DNA of 64,000 nucleotides from Eremophila alpestris peregrina. Its lineage: Eukaryota; Chordata; Aves; Passeriformes; Alaudidae. The DNA lies in assembly GCA_009792885.1 (NCBI GenBank), contig WMCF01000025.1:4009899-4073898 (forward strand). Reading direction: 5' to 3'. A model generated the notes under the pieces. It was not told the origin of the DNA, searched no databases, and saw only the letters and a program-made list of their open reading frames with translations. Shown in pieces: positions 41,001 to 53,640 of the stretch (its first letter is position 1; each line of letters begins with the position of its first letter). The translations under genes were made by a program, and so were the position numbers.

Positions 41001-44000
41001 GATTCTTCAGAGGAATTCACTGAAGAAGAAGGTTGGGGATTTTTCCTTTTGAGTATTTCTTCAAACCATATTTTATGAATTGGTGCTTAATTACCTCAGA
41101 CATTTAGATTACTGTTTTTATTTCAAGAAATCTAATTTGGTGAAGAGCATGAAAGCGTAATTTTAATCACTCTCCCTTGAAACTTCTTAAAATAACACTA
41201 GCTGATGATTACTCACAAGATAGTAAGCTATTTCCCTCTTCTCAGCTGCATATATCTTCCTGAAAAATTTGCTGGAATATCAGTGACAAACTGTAATAAC
41301 ATAAAGGAAGTAAATATAGCTCAACTTACACTGCACTGAAAAATATTTCTAATCTCCTTTTTGTCACTCAAACCACACCTAGCTGTAATGATTTCCAAAT
41401 GCTATGGTCTATTACCAGTGGCTTTCCCACAGAAGCAACATCAATCTAAAGAATGGGTTTAAGGCAAGGACATTCTTTCAGCAGCCTACCAGAACTATCG
41501 AAGAATACTATAGTAGGTCATTTATTTGAGCTGTAACTATGTGAGCCAAATTCATCAAGTTAAGAAAATACCTACTTCAAGCATTAAATCCTAGAAATAA
41601 TGGGACAGCATTCTGCCTATGGCCTTTGTCAGCTTTTAATTATGTCATGTTACCAACAGACTGCCAAAGTAGAGTGCAACTGATAGCACATGGCATGTCT
41701 GAGTACAGCCTAATTTTAGCCTGCAATTCAATCAGCACTCTTACAATGGCAAGGATTAAAGCCCAAGACAGGCATGTTACATGTTGAAACATGTTGAGAG
41801 AACGTGGTGGCAAACTGGAGTCAATGTTGGGAGGAGGAGCAGCAGACAGGCAGCTGCTCTGTGGTAGCCCATGTCTTTACTGGCAGAGCACACACTCCCA
41901 TCTCACCCATCTTTGTTAATAGACCACAAAGGAAAACATTAAAACAAATGACAGTTTTACCCCAATTCCATTCAATATTATTTACTGCTTATGAAAGACA
42001 GACAACATTTTGGCAATCTTGAAAATCAATATATTTCTGCCTTCATTGGCAGGTGTTTGGATGCCTGTAGCTTTGCCAACTCTGAGCAGCCCTCATTCTG
42101 GGGTTCATTCTCTCCTGAACACTTGTGCTGAGGTAGCAGCTACAACACTTGCAAGGATGCTTTTAAGTACTGTCTTTCAAAGCACTGAAAAAAAATTTAA
42201 GATTTTCAGGCCAATACATTTTTACACGAATATTCAAGTCCTAAATCTTAATTAAAAATGTTACAGTCTTACTGTGTTTTTAATCTTCAGGAGTCATATT
42301 TTCAGGCTATTCCCATCCAACTGTACAGACTTTTTTTTAAAAAACTAAAAAAAATATTACCCTGCTGTGTAACAGACAGGATCAGACTAAGGACCTATAG
42401 GACTTAATGCTTTGAGACTGTCAAAACAAAAACAGGTGACACCACAATGCAATCACTTATTCTCTAGGATATAGTTAAATGATTCATCAAACAGTAAAGA
42501 CTTTCATACACTAAAACTATGGCTGAATATTAATCAGGGATGTGAGGAAGCTTACAGCTGCATTGCACTACCAATTTCCCGGGACTGTTAATCTTTTTGG
42601 ATACAGTCTCTGAAAAGTAGCCTAAAGTACTTTTAGAAGAGTATCATCTTCCTCTTCATCTTTATACAAATGGCCATTACAAAACACTTCCTTCAAACCC
42701 CTTGACAAGACAGAGAAAAATACTGAAAGGAACACATACATATTCTGAGGACTTTCAAGCTAAACACATGTATAAATTATGGGCACATCTAATTAGTAAA
42801 GAAAGAATTTTGTATCTTGAGATAATTCTCTCCATTATAACAAGCTCCCAGGTTTCAGGCTTACTACAGGTGACCATTTCTCCAAAGGGCACATTTTTGA
42901 ACGCTGATCACTTCTCTTTTGCAAGATGAAATGAAGGCACCAAAAAAAAAAAAAACACCAGATTCAGAGTCTCTGAATAAAAAGTTCAGAAACCCAAAGA
43001 TATGGACACTATGGACACACACCCTAGGCTTAACATGAATTCACATTGACAACTGGTGGTGTTTTCATCCACATTTTAAAACTAAGCAAAAAAAACATTA
43101 AGACAGAAAACCAAAAAGCATAACTCAGCAGCATCTGAACTGAGACACCCATCTTAAGTCTCAGAAACTATACTTCTTTAACTTGTCAAAGATGAGCATT
43201 TTCATCCACCACTTTCCCCCACAACTCTCAGCTTTGTCAGAAAAATGACTCATTTTTCTTCCCAGACAAAGCTCAGTCTAGAAGAAGCATAACTGCAGTA
43301 ATGCACACATAAGGCAGAATAACATCCAATAACCCCACCATACAGTAGCAATACTGCAGACAAACGGACTTTAATTAGGAGAAAAAAAAGCAACAATTGA
43401 AATCAGCATTTAAACAACACATTACTATCCACAAGGCAAGCATAAAAAATCTAGGAGGATTACTTGCAGTTATTCAAGCTCACTTCTGTGCAAAAATATA
43501 GGGGGCATAGCCAAGTAAAATAATGAGCAATACTACAGTATAAAGTGAAGGCTGTATATAACACACTACAGGAATGGTCAGGTCATGGGCAAACACAACT
43601 GTGGATATGAAACCCAGAAGAACTGCATATCTTTCTGCCTTGTGTAGTCACAGACAAAAACACCTCATGTATTATAATCAAACCAGAACAAAAAAAATTC
43701 ACACTAAGATGACAGTCCTTCAGCTGTGACCAGCAATGATCATTGCAATACATTAATCATGTAGAATGCTCATACAGGGTAAATCAGTCACGTCTGTCTG
43801 AAATAAAATACACTGCTTTTTCCACTTGTGAATGAAGCCTGCTCGCCTTAGTCATAGTCACTGGGGTTACAGGTCACATGCATTTATAAATGAAGCTCAA
43901 ATCAACTAGTAGCATGGTAGAGTACTTGAAAAAGAATGATGAAAACACTAAAATAACACATGTAGAGACTGATAAGAACAAACAGTGTAATTTAGCAGTA

Positions 44001-46056
44001 CCTTTTCTTCCTCAGTAACACAGTTTTTTTTTAAAAACACCTATTTTCAAATCACATTACAATTTCCTGAAAAGATGCCTAAAGAAAGGAGTGTGATGAA
44101 ATGTGCCTTATGAAGGGGACTTCTGAAATCCAGAAAGCCTCAGGACCAGCACAGTTTCATAATGAGACATATGTGAATCAGCATCTTCTTGGCACTCACC
44201 ACTATTAAGCTTCCCAGTCCTTGCACCCTTTTGAAGGCAACCAGCTTGAACAAAAATAAGTAAACCCAAACTAAAACACAAAGAAAATCATGCAAATTCA
44301 CTTACTTTTTATAGACAATAGTCAGACAAAAAGGTCCTTCCTGTCTTTGAGGTAGGGCAGCACAGAAAAATCTTACAATTTCAGGAATCTGAAACAGGTA
44401 TTCTTAATTCTCTGCCTGGCAAACCTGGAAGGGTCTTCTACAACAGAGACACCAAGACCTCCTATAAAGAGGGCAGAGGACTCAAGATTTTCACAAGCCA
44501 AGTCCCTCACAATGCTAGAGCTGAAGGGGAAAATAACAACCCTTTGTGCGTGGAGTCAAAGGTCATGCTCCAGGGCCAGCTGCTGCAGTATGGTAATAAA
44601 CTGAGCGTTTTTCAATTTTTTTCACTACCCATAAAATGCCAAGTCTTTCCAAGTACTACAAGTCTGTTAATGTCTACCCCATAGGTAGAATGGGTTAATC
44701 ACTGGCACTTGGAGAAAACTCAGAACTTTTTTTTCACACTGAGAAAAAACAGGCACAAGTCCCCACTTGGCATTTCACTAACACAGATGAGATTCCTATT
44801 GGTTTCCTGATTGCACACTCCACTATTATGTTCTTTCCTTGCAAGCCTTGCAGCAATGAAGTAAGAAAGTAGACACAACGTGCTTTTTCAACTACTTTTA
44901 CCTGGCATGTGACACTCAGAAAAGCAACCTGGCTGGCACAGCTATGAGAGCTACAAGTGCTGGCCTTTTTTGCCAGCCCCCAAATCATGCCAGGTGGTTC
45001 TCACTGAACATGCAGAGAAATCCCACCAGAGTCCCAGGGACTTCATCTTCTCCTTGTTGATAACAAAGCCATCCAAAAAAAACTTTAACAAAAAATCCAC
45101 AGGCATCTCACCAGCAGCTGGAGCAGCTCTGATGCTGCTACTTGATGCTGCAATAGTATATTTACAATTCTAAAGAAAATAATTGTTTTCTCAATTTCAC
45201 TTACAAAGGTCAAAGGGCTTATTAGTAAATCTGAAGCAACTAGCTTCAAGGAGCAGCTCTGAAATGTCTCTAATTTTTTTTTTTAACCAATTTTTTAATC
45301 AAACTTACTTCAAATTATCTTTTTAACTGGCATAGTCTGTGGGTTTTAGAAGAGAAGACAACACAGAAACCAAGATGAAAGTAAACTCTATTTCTTTCCT
45401 AAATAGGGAAATACAAGCTATCTTGTAAATGCATTTTATTGCAATATAATCATGCGTGCTGTGTACAAGAGGAAAAGTGTATTGCCTTATCTGTATAACG
45501 AGAGTCAAAGCAATACAACTGCAGAAGATACAGCTTACTGGTTTTGTGGCTGATGAACATAATGCTTCAAGCCATACACAACCCTCCACTGCTGCAGGTA
45601 ATCACACATACCTGACTTTACTTTGTATTACAACTTGTTTATTTATGCAGCTTCTTCTTATCCTGATACTAAGAGTTTAATTGTTAGGAAACACAAGACA
45701 GTGCTGTCTGTTTCATTTTTTCAAGTATATATACTTTGTCATAAAAACCGCTCTACAACTTCAGCTAAAAGATGAAGCTGCTTTTCCAGTCACCCCATCC
45801 TTTCTGTTCAGCCTAATGATCACTACCATGTAAAATGATGATGATATGACCAAAAGATAAATAATAATGCAATGCCCATATTTAACAGTAGCAGCTAAGC
45901 ATGGAGGACCAAAATTAGCAATTTTCCAGGATTTTGAGGAATAAAATAAATAAATATCCTCCTCACAAAATAGGAGGGTCAGTTGACAAGAATGACTACT
46001 TAAGTCAAGCAGTCATGCTGAAAGTAAAGGAAAAGGTCTAAGCTTTTTTGGTTTGG

Positions 46057-46073
46057 TTTTTTTTTTTTTTTTT
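46057..46073. repeat. Poly-T tract
   Basis: Uninterrupted run of T following a GGTTTGG sequence; no associated element recognised. Confidence 0.9.
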
Positions 46074-49000
46074 AAAGCATCAAAGCATCCTTAAAATGCT
46101 GGGAATTACAGAATGACTTCTTTTTAACTGTTTGGAATTGGAAACTGCAATGCATTTTTGTGGTATATATGTGTTAAGCTGGTGACGTGGACAGTGAACT
46201 TCCAAGTCTTCAATAGTTTCATATGCCAGTTAGCTGCAGATGTTTCTAAGTAGCTGGGCCTACTAGAGAGCTCACTGCTACTATTGTCCCAACTTGTTCC
46301 ACTGCTAAAAATATGTAACGACATTCCTTGCTGTCTTATTAATAACTGTAATACAATATAAAGTTAATATTAATATAATGCAATCCAGGTTGTGTGGAAA
46401 GTGATGACAGAGGTGTACGTAGCTGGCACTTTTTCTCATGAGCTGGTAATGAAGTAATATCTTAGCACATGGGTACAGCCTACTGAAGCAGCATTTACCA
46501 AAGGAACTGTATAGCCCCAGACCAGACCACTTCAGGTCACTCAAAAATATAAAACCCCTTTAGAAAGAGTGGAGGTACCAACCTGTCCTGGCTGAATTCC
46601 AGCCAGAGAAATGGACTGTAAAACCAAGTAGGACTGTCATCAGTGATAATGTGATGGATGGGTGAGTTACAGCCCAGCTGCCTCGCATACATTTCCACAA
46701 AGGTTGTAGTGCTCATCGTCACAACCCAGTGAGTGAGATCAAACAGAAAGAAAAGGGATTCTCATAGATCCTAATTACTGGCAAGGTAGAATGGCTGTGG
46801 ATGCACTAGGAAGTGAAAACTCTTCTAAAACATTGTGAGAACTTTTGTTCTTACTTAGAACAACACCCGAAGAAGAGGAGATTGCAACATGCCAGGTCCC
46901 ACATCTCCTTACCAACACAGATATGAACTGCAGTCATCTTAGTTTCTTGCTCAGTTAATCCACTAGTAATCTTCACACAAGAAAAATTAGATGAAATGAG
47001 GTATCTACAAACTGGTTTTGAGAGAAAGCATCAAATTCTGGAACTGCAAGCACAAGATTTGTGGTAGGATAACATCAAGGTCAGACTTCTTCCTATTCTC
47101 CTTTCTTTGACGAAGTATCTTCAGGAATTGCAGGATGATGCAAATTTTCAGAGGCTGAACAATCTGTGATTTAAAAATTTAGTGGAATCCTGAGAACTAC
47201 CAGTACACTTGCTCCTATCATTCTTGACACAGAGCTCTGCAAAGGCTCTTGAGCTGTGATCAGCCAAACTCAGTGACTCGCAAGAGAGGTGTCTAAGTCA
47301 GGAACTGAATCTTTGGGATAGATCTGTGTCCCTGCTTTTACAACACAGCTTTTAAGCCTAGATAAAACACCTGAACTACAACTTGTGCAAACCTTAACTT
47401 GTCAGAAGAACCTTGCAACAACTTCAAGTCACCTCACCTTAAAGCGCCAGAGGTGAAGCCCAGCATTTGACAATTACTTTGTATCTGTTCTGCGGGTACT
47501 TCTCCTTTGAAGGCCCACACTGCAGAAGGCAGAGCTGTTGAAGACTGAGAAGCTTTTCACAGTTGTGCTTTAGGGTGGGTGTTTATACTCCCCCAGAAAA
47601 GTGTGCTTCATACAGGACTCTGATGCAGCTTGTGCTGTCAAGTCAGGAGACAGAGCAGTATCCTACACCCGCTCTGCCCTCGTAAATAATTCCCTATAAA
47701 GTTCAAGCACACAAGACTGCTACAGGGTCAATCTCTTGAAGCACAGGAATTTGTCAGCTCCAGAAATACTTGACTGGAGTCAGAATACTTTGGAAACCTT
47801 TTGGAAACAACTTTTGTGTTAAATCCCCTCTTCTCTCAAGGGATGAATAAAGGCTGATGTCCACCTGCCTCAGGGAGAGTATGAAAGACCTATGTGTCTT
47901 GACAGCTCCCTCACCTAAAATATTTCCCAGTCCTCAGCAACAACACTAACAGGAGATAGCAGCCAGCTTCCCTTAAGCATGGGTTAATTTGCCTTGGGAA
48001 AATGACAATATTCCAGTTTCTGTCTTCTACTCTTCAGCTCCCATTAACGACATAATGACTAACCCAAAAATGCTCTCTTCAGAGAACAGCTGCTCTATTT
48101 ACCAGTACCTCCATCAGGATCAGGATTCAAACCATACTTTATTTTTTTCTGCCTAGCCTCTATGGACCAGCACATTATTACTTAATGCCAAGGAAACCCA
48201 GGGAAGAGGAGATGGTAGGTTTACTGCTCCCAGAAAACGTGAGGCTGCTGCCAGGATATAGCCTGGCACAGGGTTCAGTGCCAGAGCTGAGCTTCATGCC
48301 AGGACACAACCAGTGGAACTACTCCTGCTATCAGTTTACATCACACCATGCCTCAGACTGAGCCCTGGCTTTAATGCAGGGCTAAATCACAGCAGCTGAA
48401 GACGGAAATGTGGATGGCTTCTCTATGAATGAAACTCCCAAATCCCTCTAGTGCTCACTGGATTTATTTGCTTATACCACTGTTTTCTGAATGACACTGT
48501 TCCTAATTACATATTCTTGGAAGGGATTTAAACACAGAAGTTGTCTCCAGTTTTCTCAGAGGGAACAGGAGATCAAAACAATTATCCTTATGGCACTATA
48601 CCTCTACACTATCAGCACCAGTACACCATACACATAAAAAGATTTTTTGATGTTGTTTTCCATTGTTACATAAAGTATTTCAATTATGTTTTCTTGATAA
48701 ATCAGGCAGCGTGATGTCCTATATTATTGTAAAGATGTATTTCTTACAGAGCTGACCCAACACTGAACACTACTGTGGCACGTGAAAGCAGACTATGGCA
48801 ACACACTCAGCATGCTGTAATTATGTGAATAAGTTATAATGAAGAAGATCTCTAAAAAAAGCACACCACTTGACATTGGCCATGTATATATAGCTACTCT
48901 CCTGAGTGACCCTATGTCAGCAAGTTATAAGTATCAAGTAACTCAAAGCAATTCAAAACCAACAAACCCAATGTACTGAATTAGATTCAAAGAGGATTAT

Positions 49001-50369
49001 TGGCACAGGGCCTGAACCACAAATTTAGACCCAGTTTTGAATTTTCCCAAGGTTCACAGAAATGGACAAAAGGGACATCTGAAGTCAAAGTCCAAACTAG
49101 ATGCAATTCTACTTCATACAACAGACAGTAAAAGTGACCTAAAATCCTCATAAACAATAAAAGCCAAATTCAAAATGGCATCTTAGGCAGCCAAATCAAT
49201 ATAGGCAAACCACAAAAACTCTGCAACGTGGCGTAGTTACTCAGCAAGAATTTGTAGTTGTGGCTAAAAATACTGTAACAGAATTTGTGGTACTTCATTG
49301 CATCGTCAACTAGGATGGTGTGTTATCATCTAGGACCAAATCACACATAACCATGGGGGACAGCTGAAACAAGCATTCCTGATGGCAGTGCCCTGCCCCA
49401 TGAGGCTCAGTGTGCATGCCAGACAGAACTGAGCACAACCCAATGAACAGCAAGCTGCTGTATCCAGAGATATGGATGTAGAGAAAAGTATGTACACAGG
49501 GAGAAGCAGGGAAAAAAAAAGGAGGAGGATACAATTAGGCACCCAATTCCAAGTGAAAGAAAGATTGCAGAGACTGTTCTTATCAGTTTTCCCTATCAAT
49601 CAGCTTAGGTGCTCCATGTTATTCAGGGTACTAAAACCATCCCAGACATTACTCTCAGAACTCACTTTCTTGACTCCCCAGCAAACCTACATAAGGATCT
49701 AAAAATATTGCTGCTCAGAAGACAGTATGTAGATCTAGACTTGCATCTAAACGCAAGTAAAAATGTAAGTTTAAAGAAAAGAAGCAGTAAAACCAACACA
49801 TGAAATTGAGTTGTACTTTCAAAGAGCTAGAGTGAAGAAATCCTGCCCCTTGGAGTCAAGCTAGAACATCTGTTGGTTACAAAAAAGCTACTATGACATA
49901 CTATGACAGGTCAGAATGTCTAAGCATTTTTCGTTTACTTTTTAAAATGATTTTCTTAATAATTGTTTATAATGTTTCATTTACAGTGAATTGCAATATA
50001 CAAGTTGTTTTATTAACTATAAAAATACCACTGTCACTGCACTGTCGTCATTACTAATTTCAAGACAGCAATGGCGAAATCTGACCCCACTGATGTGAGC
50101 TGGATTCCTGCTACTGACTTCATCCTATCAAGTATATCCCACAGCAGTACATCTACAAGATGTGTAAATCATCCAGTGGTGTGAAGGCAGCAAGTTGGCA
50201 GCTCTGTTCAGAGAGTAAGTGAATGTCCACCTAAGTCAAGAGATCGCAACTAAAACCTCGCTGGTAAAAAGCCTAGCACTGATCATTCAAACCTGCTGGC
50301 AAAAATTCCATCAATTTATAAAACTTCAGAAATTATTTAGACATTGGTGTTCCTATGCATTTCATCATC

Positions 50370-50470
50370 ATCACAGAAAGGCTTGGGGTGAAAGACACCT
50401 TAAAGTTCCAACTCTCTTGCCATGGACAGGGACACCATTTGAACTAGAAACTCCGAGGTCTGCCTCAAGA
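50370..50470 (-). mobile_element. Short CR1 tail fragment
   Basis: About 100 bp resembling the extreme 3' end of CR1 in reverse complement. It has a 'cacagaaaggcttggggtg' opening, a 'caccttaaagttccaactct' block and a 'gccatggacagggacacc' block, in the same order as the better copy at 28520. It is short and diverged. The boundaries are approximate. Confidence 0.65.
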
Positions 50471-50757
50471 TATTTTGCTCTGGTCACTGTGATGATACTA
50501 AATGGACCATCAATCCATTAGCTCACTAATTTTCAAACTAATTAATCAATCAAACCTCAGATGTGTCAATGTGAACTGACACCTGAATTTCAACCTATGC
50601 TCTGCTTTGACAGCTGCATTCCTTTGGGATCAGAATTTGCCCTTATCTCTGGGTGAAATGGAGCAAAATTCTTCTTAGTCAAATAACGTGGTGATCTTCT
50701 ATTGACCAGTGAATATGGTCTTGAGGAAAGGCTGCAGAAAGACTATTCCCACCTCCC

Positions 50758-50808
50758 AAAAAAAAAAAAAACAAAACCCAAAACAAACAAACAAACAAAC
50801 AACAAAAC
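50758..50808. repeat. A-rich tract with (AAAC)n microsatellite
   Basis: A run of A followed by several AAAC units. Simple low-complexity sequence in intron 1. Confidence 0.9.
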
Positions 50809-52314
50809 TAGAAGAAAGCAACACAAATCAGTTTATTTTACAGAATTACAGGCATAAAGACGTAATGCCAAACACAGAAATGCTGCCGTAACTGCAAGTG
50901 CAAACACAGAACTATGCTTTCATTGTAATGAGTAAAGGTAAACAAGTCTAATCAACCAACACTTTTTTTTTTACCTTGTAGAAGCCAAGAGATAGCCAAG
51001 AGACTTAATTAAGGCACTCTAGAAACAGGCAGCAGCTCTGCAAACACAAAGGTAACTGTAACCATGTAAGCAGATTTCAATGGGCCTGCCTACACCCTCA
51101 CAACAGGAAGAAAGTATTTGGAAGAGCCAGAACCTCAGATTAACAAGTCACTGGGCCAGGACTTGCCTCTAGCAGAGCACCTATCTTTCAATAGCTGGGT
51201 TTAGAGCACCTCTAGGGACATAGGCCGTCTCTCACCCAAAGTCTGCAAGTCCACTTTCCAAACATTAATTAAACTCAAGAAATCCTGCACACTGAAAGAC
51301 TGGACAGGAGTTAAGCATATACAAGTGGCCATGGATTTTGGCTGGCTCCTAAGACACTAAACCAAGGTGGTGGTGGTGTTAGTATAAAAAGTTATAAAAA
51401 TTTGCCAGGAAAGTATTCAAACCAAAGCAAAACATAGCACAGTGAAATACCCCTGAAAATGAGGTTGAATTAACTCTAACTCCAGACTTTAAACTATCTC
51501 TTTATTTACTTCATTAGGTGTCTGAATCCATCCTGCCTTTCTTTTAATTAGCTCTAACTCAAAAAAAAAAGGAAAAAAAAAAAGCCTCCCATGAAAACAA
51601 TGGGACCACTCTCTGAATTGGGGACGACTGAGCACATGAAAACAGAATTGACCCAGCACACCAAGAGCTTCCAAAGTTTTTGTGCTTTAGGCAGAGCTCT
51701 GTTCACTGGATGCTGTATCCTTGGCAACTATTATGCGAGGAAACCGTTCTACAAATGCAAAACTTCTGTCTGCTCCATGAGCTTTTCTCTGAAATACTTT
51801 TATGGGGTTTTGGATATCCTTAAATCTAAGGGGACACACAGCCCTTTGTCATCTTTCTGCAGGCTCCCATGAGCATAATACAAGTGATGTTAAAAGAGTA
51901 TTTTCCTCCCACTTCATCACAGAGCAAATAAAAGTTTTACAACTTTTACTTTGTAAGGAGAAAAAAAAAAGAAAAAGCAGGCATTTTTTTCCTTTCTTCT
52001 TCAGTGCACTCTGCAGAACTGATGTTCAGATATAAGATAACAATGAAAGGAAATTATTATTATGTCAATCAATGGCATTGCTTTTAAAACTAAAAATTCA
52101 AGGATAATGCTCGGGTGCCTGATTTCAAGGGCAGAGCTACAGATGCCAGCATATGTATTTAGAAGAAGCATGCAATCAGAGATAGGTAAGACTTGACAAG
52201 GGCCATGCTGCAGTTCTTCGCAAGAGGGACTAGTAGCACCAATTGTTTCAAGGGCAGCAGACGCTGCTATTTTTACCAAAGCTCCGGCTGGAACTGCCTG
52301 GCTCATTAAACCTC
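50809..52314 (-). other. Intron 1 sequence between the AAAC repeat and the CpG island
   Basis: AT-rich intron leading up to the CpG island. It contains A-rich runs at about 51560-51584 and 51961-51975. No exon or repeat family recognised. Confidence 0.5.
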
Positions 52315-52807
52315 ACCACGGCTAAGCCCGGGTCCTGCCGGCGCGACCGCGCTCGGCGCAGCCCGCCTGGCCCGACACGCCACCTCATCCCGCAGTATCC
52401 CAGACACCCAGACAACGCTAGCGAAGGACAGGCACCGAGGACTTGATACCCAACTTGGGCTTTGGTTTGATGAGGTTTTTCTTCTCCTGGGGAAAGCGCG
52501 AGGCAGCTACAGCTAAAGCAGAGGCGGTAGCTGCCCTTGAGGGCGTTTGGGAACGCAAGAGAGGAGCAGAGGGAACCCCCACGCCGCCCCCCGGGGCCTC
52601 TCCCCAGGAGATGCCGACACTGCCGGGGCGAGGGATAGCGCCGGCGGAGGCAGGGGAGCCGCGGGGCGCGGAGCCCGGGCTGCAGCCCCGCAGGGGCCGG
52701 GGGCCGCCCGCCGGCCTCTGTTCCCCGCTGCCGGGCTCTTGCGGAGAGGCCGCTGCCCTCCGCCCGGTGACCCCCCCCACTGGCATCCCCCTGCCCTTCC
52801 CCGGTAC

Positions 52808-52972
52808 CTTCTGCGGGGCGCGGAGGAGGCGGTGCACCCCGGCCAGCTGGGTGGCGAGCGGGATGTCCTCCCGGAAGGTGTACAGCGGCGGCCGGGTGGG
52901 CTCGGGGAAGTTGGTGCTGTTGAAGGGGTCCGTGTCATCCAGCAGCTGCACCCGGCACACCAGCGTGGCCAT
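52808..52972 (-). CDS. FHOD3: FHOD3 coding exon 1 (N-terminal 55 codons)
   Basis: First coding exon of the formin FHOD3, an actin-organising protein best known for building and maintaining sarcomeric thin filaments in heart muscle. The exon encodes 55 residues from MATLVCRVQLLDDTDPFNST to the end RLLRAPQK. By recall this differs from mammalian FHOD3 by only a few substitutions, and it lacks the different N-terminus of the paralogue FHOD1. It forms the start of the N-terminal GTPase-binding-like domain; the FH3, FH1 and FH2 regions are encoded by later exons outside the window. The ATG at 52972 sits in a strong context (gcgccATGG) and matches the family start. The reading frame extends upstream without an in-frame ATG nearby. 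The exon ends CAGAAG, followed by a gtaccg donor at 52807-52801, and splits between codons (phase 0), which fits exon 2 exactly. It lies within a CpG island. Confidence 0.95.
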
Positions 52973-53600
52973 GGCGCATCCATCCACCGCCGCGGCCAGG
53001 CGCGGGCGGGGAGCGGCACCCCCAAGTCACCGGCACCGAGGTGCTGCCTGCGCGCCCGCCGCCGGCTGCGAGCGGCACTCCCCTCCCGGCGCAGCCTGGC
53101 CGGCAGCCGGCAGCTTCTCCCCCCGGCTCCCCGAGCGAGCGCCGGCCGCCTCACACCCGCCGCGCCTCGGGGAGGCGGCCCATGGCTCCTTCCACGCCGG
53201 GATCCACAAGTGCGAGCGCGCTTCAGGCCAAGCAAGGAGGAGGAGGCGCCGGAGCCGCGGGGCGCGGGCAGAGCGGCAGCAGGAGCTCCCCCATTCCCGG
53301 CCGCTGCGCGCCGAGCGGGCAGCGGGAATGCCGCGGCCAGCACGGGCAGCCGCTAGCGCCGAGCAGGGCCCGCAGCGCCCCCGCGCGGCCGCGTACCGCC
53401 GCCCCGCCTCCCCCGACCTGAGGAGGCCTCCCCGCTCCCGGCGGGAAGAGAGAAGGGCCGGGATATCCCCCGCCTCCGCCCGCCGGGCCCGGGACACGAC
53501 GTATCCACGAACAGCGCGAGAGAGAAGGAGAGGGGCCAGCGGGCTCGCCAGCCGCGCCCGCTGCATCACCGCTGGCTCCCGCCGAAAGGGCGCGTGAACT
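52973..53600 (-). promoter_or_regulatory. FHOD3: Presumed FHOD3 5' UTR and core promoter region
   Basis: GC-rich sequence immediately upstream of the FHOD3 start codon on the minus strand. GC boxes of Sp1 type are visible: GGGCGGGG on the plus strand at 53004-53011, and GAGGCGGGGCGG on the minus strand at 53399-53410. A further GC-rich cluster lies at 53467-53483. I see no convincing TATA box, which is normal for a CpG-island promoter. A half CRE (TGACGG, minus strand) lies near 53611-53617, just beyond the edge. The transcription start cannot be fixed from sequence; the interval is an inference from the position of exon 1 within the island. Confidence 0.6.
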
Positions 53601-53640
53601 GAGCTCGGTCTTGCCGTCACAAACATCCCAGATGTCCTAA

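Larger units (their letters stand above)
34376..50369 (-). other. Intron 1, 16 kb without recognised genes or large repeats
   Basis: AT-rich intron. Visible items are A-rich tracts at 34628-34668, an assembly gap at 35017-35026 inside a poly-A run, a T tract at 46057-46073, and a minus-strand open frame of 220 codons at 39373-40035 with no known family. No exon, tRNA or other RNA gene was recognised. This is the longest stretch of the window with no mobile element I could identify. Confidence 0.5.
15273..52807 (-). other. FHOD3: FHOD3 intron 1
   Basis: A 37,535-bp phase-0 intron defined by the exon 1 donor (gtaccg, 52807 downward) and the exon 2 acceptor (ttctacag, ending 15273). It is mostly AT-rich unique sequence. 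The recognisable insertions are six CR1 relics, one candidate LTR, poly-A/T tracts and one assembly gap, each listed separately. A long first intron with few repeats is typical of large avian genes and is a likely place for enhancers, but none can be identified from sequence alone. Confidence 0.9.
52315..53640. promoter_or_regulatory. FHOD3: CpG island at the 5' end of FHOD3
   Basis: Abrupt change from AT-rich flanks to GC-rich, CpG-dense sequence for about 1.3 kb. It covers the beginning of intron 1, all of coding exon 1, the 5' UTR and the presumed promoter. Such islands mark most vertebrate housekeeping and developmental promoters and are usually unmethylated. Because stop codons are AT-rich, several very long open frames occur here on both strands; apart from exon 1 they show no protein-like features. 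Boundaries are judged by eye and are good to about 50 bp. Confidence 0.9.

Noticed and set aside
52443..53597. 384-codon plus-strand open frame across the CpG island
   Set aside because: It is antisense to FHOD3 exon 1, made of arginine, alanine, proline and glycine in low-complexity order, and is explained by the lack of AT-rich stop codons in GC-rich DNA.
52513..53626. Other long minus- and plus-strand open frames in the CpG island (276, 269, 199 and 126 codons)
   Set aside because: Same compositional cause; several overlap one another on both strands and none shows protein-family features.
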